Source: JBOGEB01 sp050743125 (GTDB lineage Bacteria; Actinomycetota; Nitriliruptoria; Euzebyales; Egibacteraceae). Taken from it: DNA of 6,633 bases. Location of the stretch: NCBI GenBank assembly GCA_050743125.1, contig JBOGEB010000216.1, positions 1-6,633 on the forward strand. The letters are read 5' to 3'. Within the stretch, counting starts at the first letter, position 1. Each line of letters begins with the position of its first letter. The translations under genes and the position numbers were made by a program. Positions 6,288 through 6,633 of this stretch are shown piece after piece. A model generated the notes under the pieces. It was not told the DNA's origin. It searched no databases and saw only the letters and a list, made by a program, of their open reading frames with translations.

Positions 6288-6342
6288 GCGGTGTCGGCGG
6301 CCGTCTATGGGGGACTCCCCCACCCCTGGCCGCCGAAACCGC
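6288..6342. terminator. Large nested palindrome, possible bidirectional terminator
   Basis: TCGGCGGCC (6294-6302) pairs perfectly with GGCCGCCGA (6328-6336). After one mismatch the stem extends by five more pairs (6288-6292 with 6338-6342), giving 14 pairs. The loop contains a second hairpin, TGGGGG-ACT-CCCCCA (6308-6322). It lies between two convergent genes, where it could end transcription from either side, but no U-run follows and it is 213 bases past the XRE stop. It may instead be the secondary-structure core of the surrounding repeat element. Confidence 0.45.
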
Positions 6343-6412
6343 CGACCGCGCCAACCTCCCCACCCACCCCACCCTGAAGGAGCGGAACCCGACGACGCGA
6401 CCCCCGGAATAC

Positions 6413-6432
6413 TTCTCAAACTCATTCTGAGC
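6413..6432 (-). repeat. Right inverted repeat (20 bases)
   Basis: This is the reverse-complement partner of 6232-6251, with 17 of 20 bases matching. It lies about 95 bases beyond the end of the nuclease fragment and shows no overlap with a gene. Confidence 0.8.
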
Positions 6433-6527
6433 AGCATCAACGCCGGTCGTCCCCCCATATCCGCCCTGCCCCTGGTGGTCCGCGCCGGAAAGGCTCTTGG
6501 CGTGTGTCCGTGGGTGGTGGGTGCGGG

Positions 6528-6633
6528 TCATCCGGCTCGTCGTCGGTGTGGCCGGGCGAGCGGGTCGGGCGGGTGCATGCTGAACCGTCCGGTGTCCGGG
6601 TCGCGGATGACGAGCCAGCCGTCCTCGTGGATC
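6528..6633 (-). CDS. C-terminal tail of a probable HNH nuclease (DUF222/13E12-like), partial
   Basis: On the minus strand the frame is open from the window edge (first full codon 6632-6630) to TGA at 6530-6528, giving 34 residues: IHEDGWLVIRDPDTGRF, then SMHPPDP and a basic tail ending RRRAG. In the DUF222 plus HNH proteins that are abundant in actinobacteria, the HNH motif ends in a HH(R)xxHexGW stretch followed by a dG..f..P strand, and the visible part fits that end. The catalytic HNH residues lie outside the window, so the call rests on this short tail. Third positions are strongly G/C, as expected for a real gene. It converges on the XRE gene. Confidence 0.55.
   Translation of the reverse strand, partial: IHEDGWLVIRDPDTGRFSMHPPDPLARPHRRRAG

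Larger units (their letters stand above)
6232..6432. mobile_element. MITE-like segment bounded by 20-base inverted repeats
   Basis: The left end, 6232-6251, reads GCTCAGGACGTGTTTGAGAA. The reverse complement of the right end, 6413-6432, reads GCTCAGAATGAGTTTGAGAA. They agree at 17 of 20 positions. The 201-base segment has no transposase gene and carries a large palindrome near its centre, the profile of a non-autonomous element or an eroded insertion sequence. I see no clear target-site duplication: flanks are TGTGTCC on the left and AGCATCA on the right. A short GATG...CATC match just outside could extend the ends with an indel. I do not recognise the element family. A large foldback RNA or bidirectional terminator is the alternative. 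Confidence 0.55.
6076..6527. other. Gene-poor convergent intergenic region, repeat-rich
   Basis: These 452 bases between the XRE gene (+) and the nuclease fragment (-) hold no convincing gene. Some frames stay open, but only because GC-rich DNA has few stops, and none has a credible start or recognisable protein. The region is made of a displaced MurG-gene fragment (6135-6205), an inverted-repeat-bounded segment (6232-6432) with a central palindrome, and about 95 further bases (6433-6527) in which I see nothing. Confidence 0.7.

Noticed and set aside
5026..6531. A 501-codon open frame on the minus strand opposite the XRE gene
   Set aside because: It is a composition shadow: the plus-strand frame has the strong ribosome site, the recognisable helix-turn-helix and better codon use. 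Its sequence repeats the antisense of the MurG fragment and resembles no known protein.
6206..6633. A long plus-strand open frame running from the MurG fragment to the window end
   Set aside because: It has no start with a ribosome site, crosses the inverted repeats and palindrome, and lies antisense to the nuclease tail. It is open only because stops are rare in GC-rich DNA.
1..6633. tRNA, rRNA, CRISPR array or phage attachment site
   Set aside because: I read both strands and saw no cloverleaf, no regularly spaced repeats and no integrase. The only repeats are the MurG fragment pair and the inverted repeats described.

Overview
The window is high-GC bacterial DNA with a strong G/C bias at third codon positions. 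Overlapping TGATG gene junctions, an XRE-type regulator with a long helical C-terminal region and an HNH nuclease of the kind common in actinomycetes all point to an actinobacterium. I cannot name the genus.

Region 1 (1-3383, + strand) looks like one operon built around tryptophan-type enzymes. It opens with the 3' half of a normal-looking tryptophanyl-tRNA synthetase (trpS, cut by the window edge). A complete anthranilate-phosphoribosyltransferase-like protein (TrpD-like, 341 aa) follows, with its PRPP-site and substrate-site motifs altered. A second, highly diverged TrpRS-like class I synthetase comes next, then a short NAD(P)-binding epimerase/SDR-like gene. The last three genes are joined by overlapping stop/start signals, so they were probably translated as a coupled set. 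The TrpRS-like gene carries an apparent 1-base deletion near its 3' end. The epimerase-like gene carries two frameshifts and one in-frame TAG. The pathway therefore seems to be decaying, unless the sequence itself is faulty here. TrpRS + TrpD-like + TrpRS-like + epimerase does not match a pathway I can name. It is the best candidate for an undescribed system in this window: perhaps a small molecule made from PRPP and an aromatic amino acid, with the ordinary TrpRS next door as a housekeeping or self-resistance copy.

Region 2 (3384-6075, + strand) differs in composition, with even higher third-position GC. It holds an intact MurG-like GT28 glycosyltransferase (402 aa) and, 52 bases downstream, a 463-aa XRE-type DNA-binding regulator with a helical-repeat C-terminal region.

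Region 3 (6076-6527) is a 452-base stretch without a gene, and it is unusually structured. It contains a 71-base near-copy (67/71) of an internal piece of the MurG-like gene, then a roughly 200-base segment bounded by 20-base imperfect inverted repeats (17/20) with a large palindrome inside. This resembles a MITE or other non-autonomous mobile element.

Region 4 (6528-6633, - strand) is the C-terminal tail of a gene whose sequence fits the end of an HNH/DUF222-type nuclease. It converges on the XRE gene.
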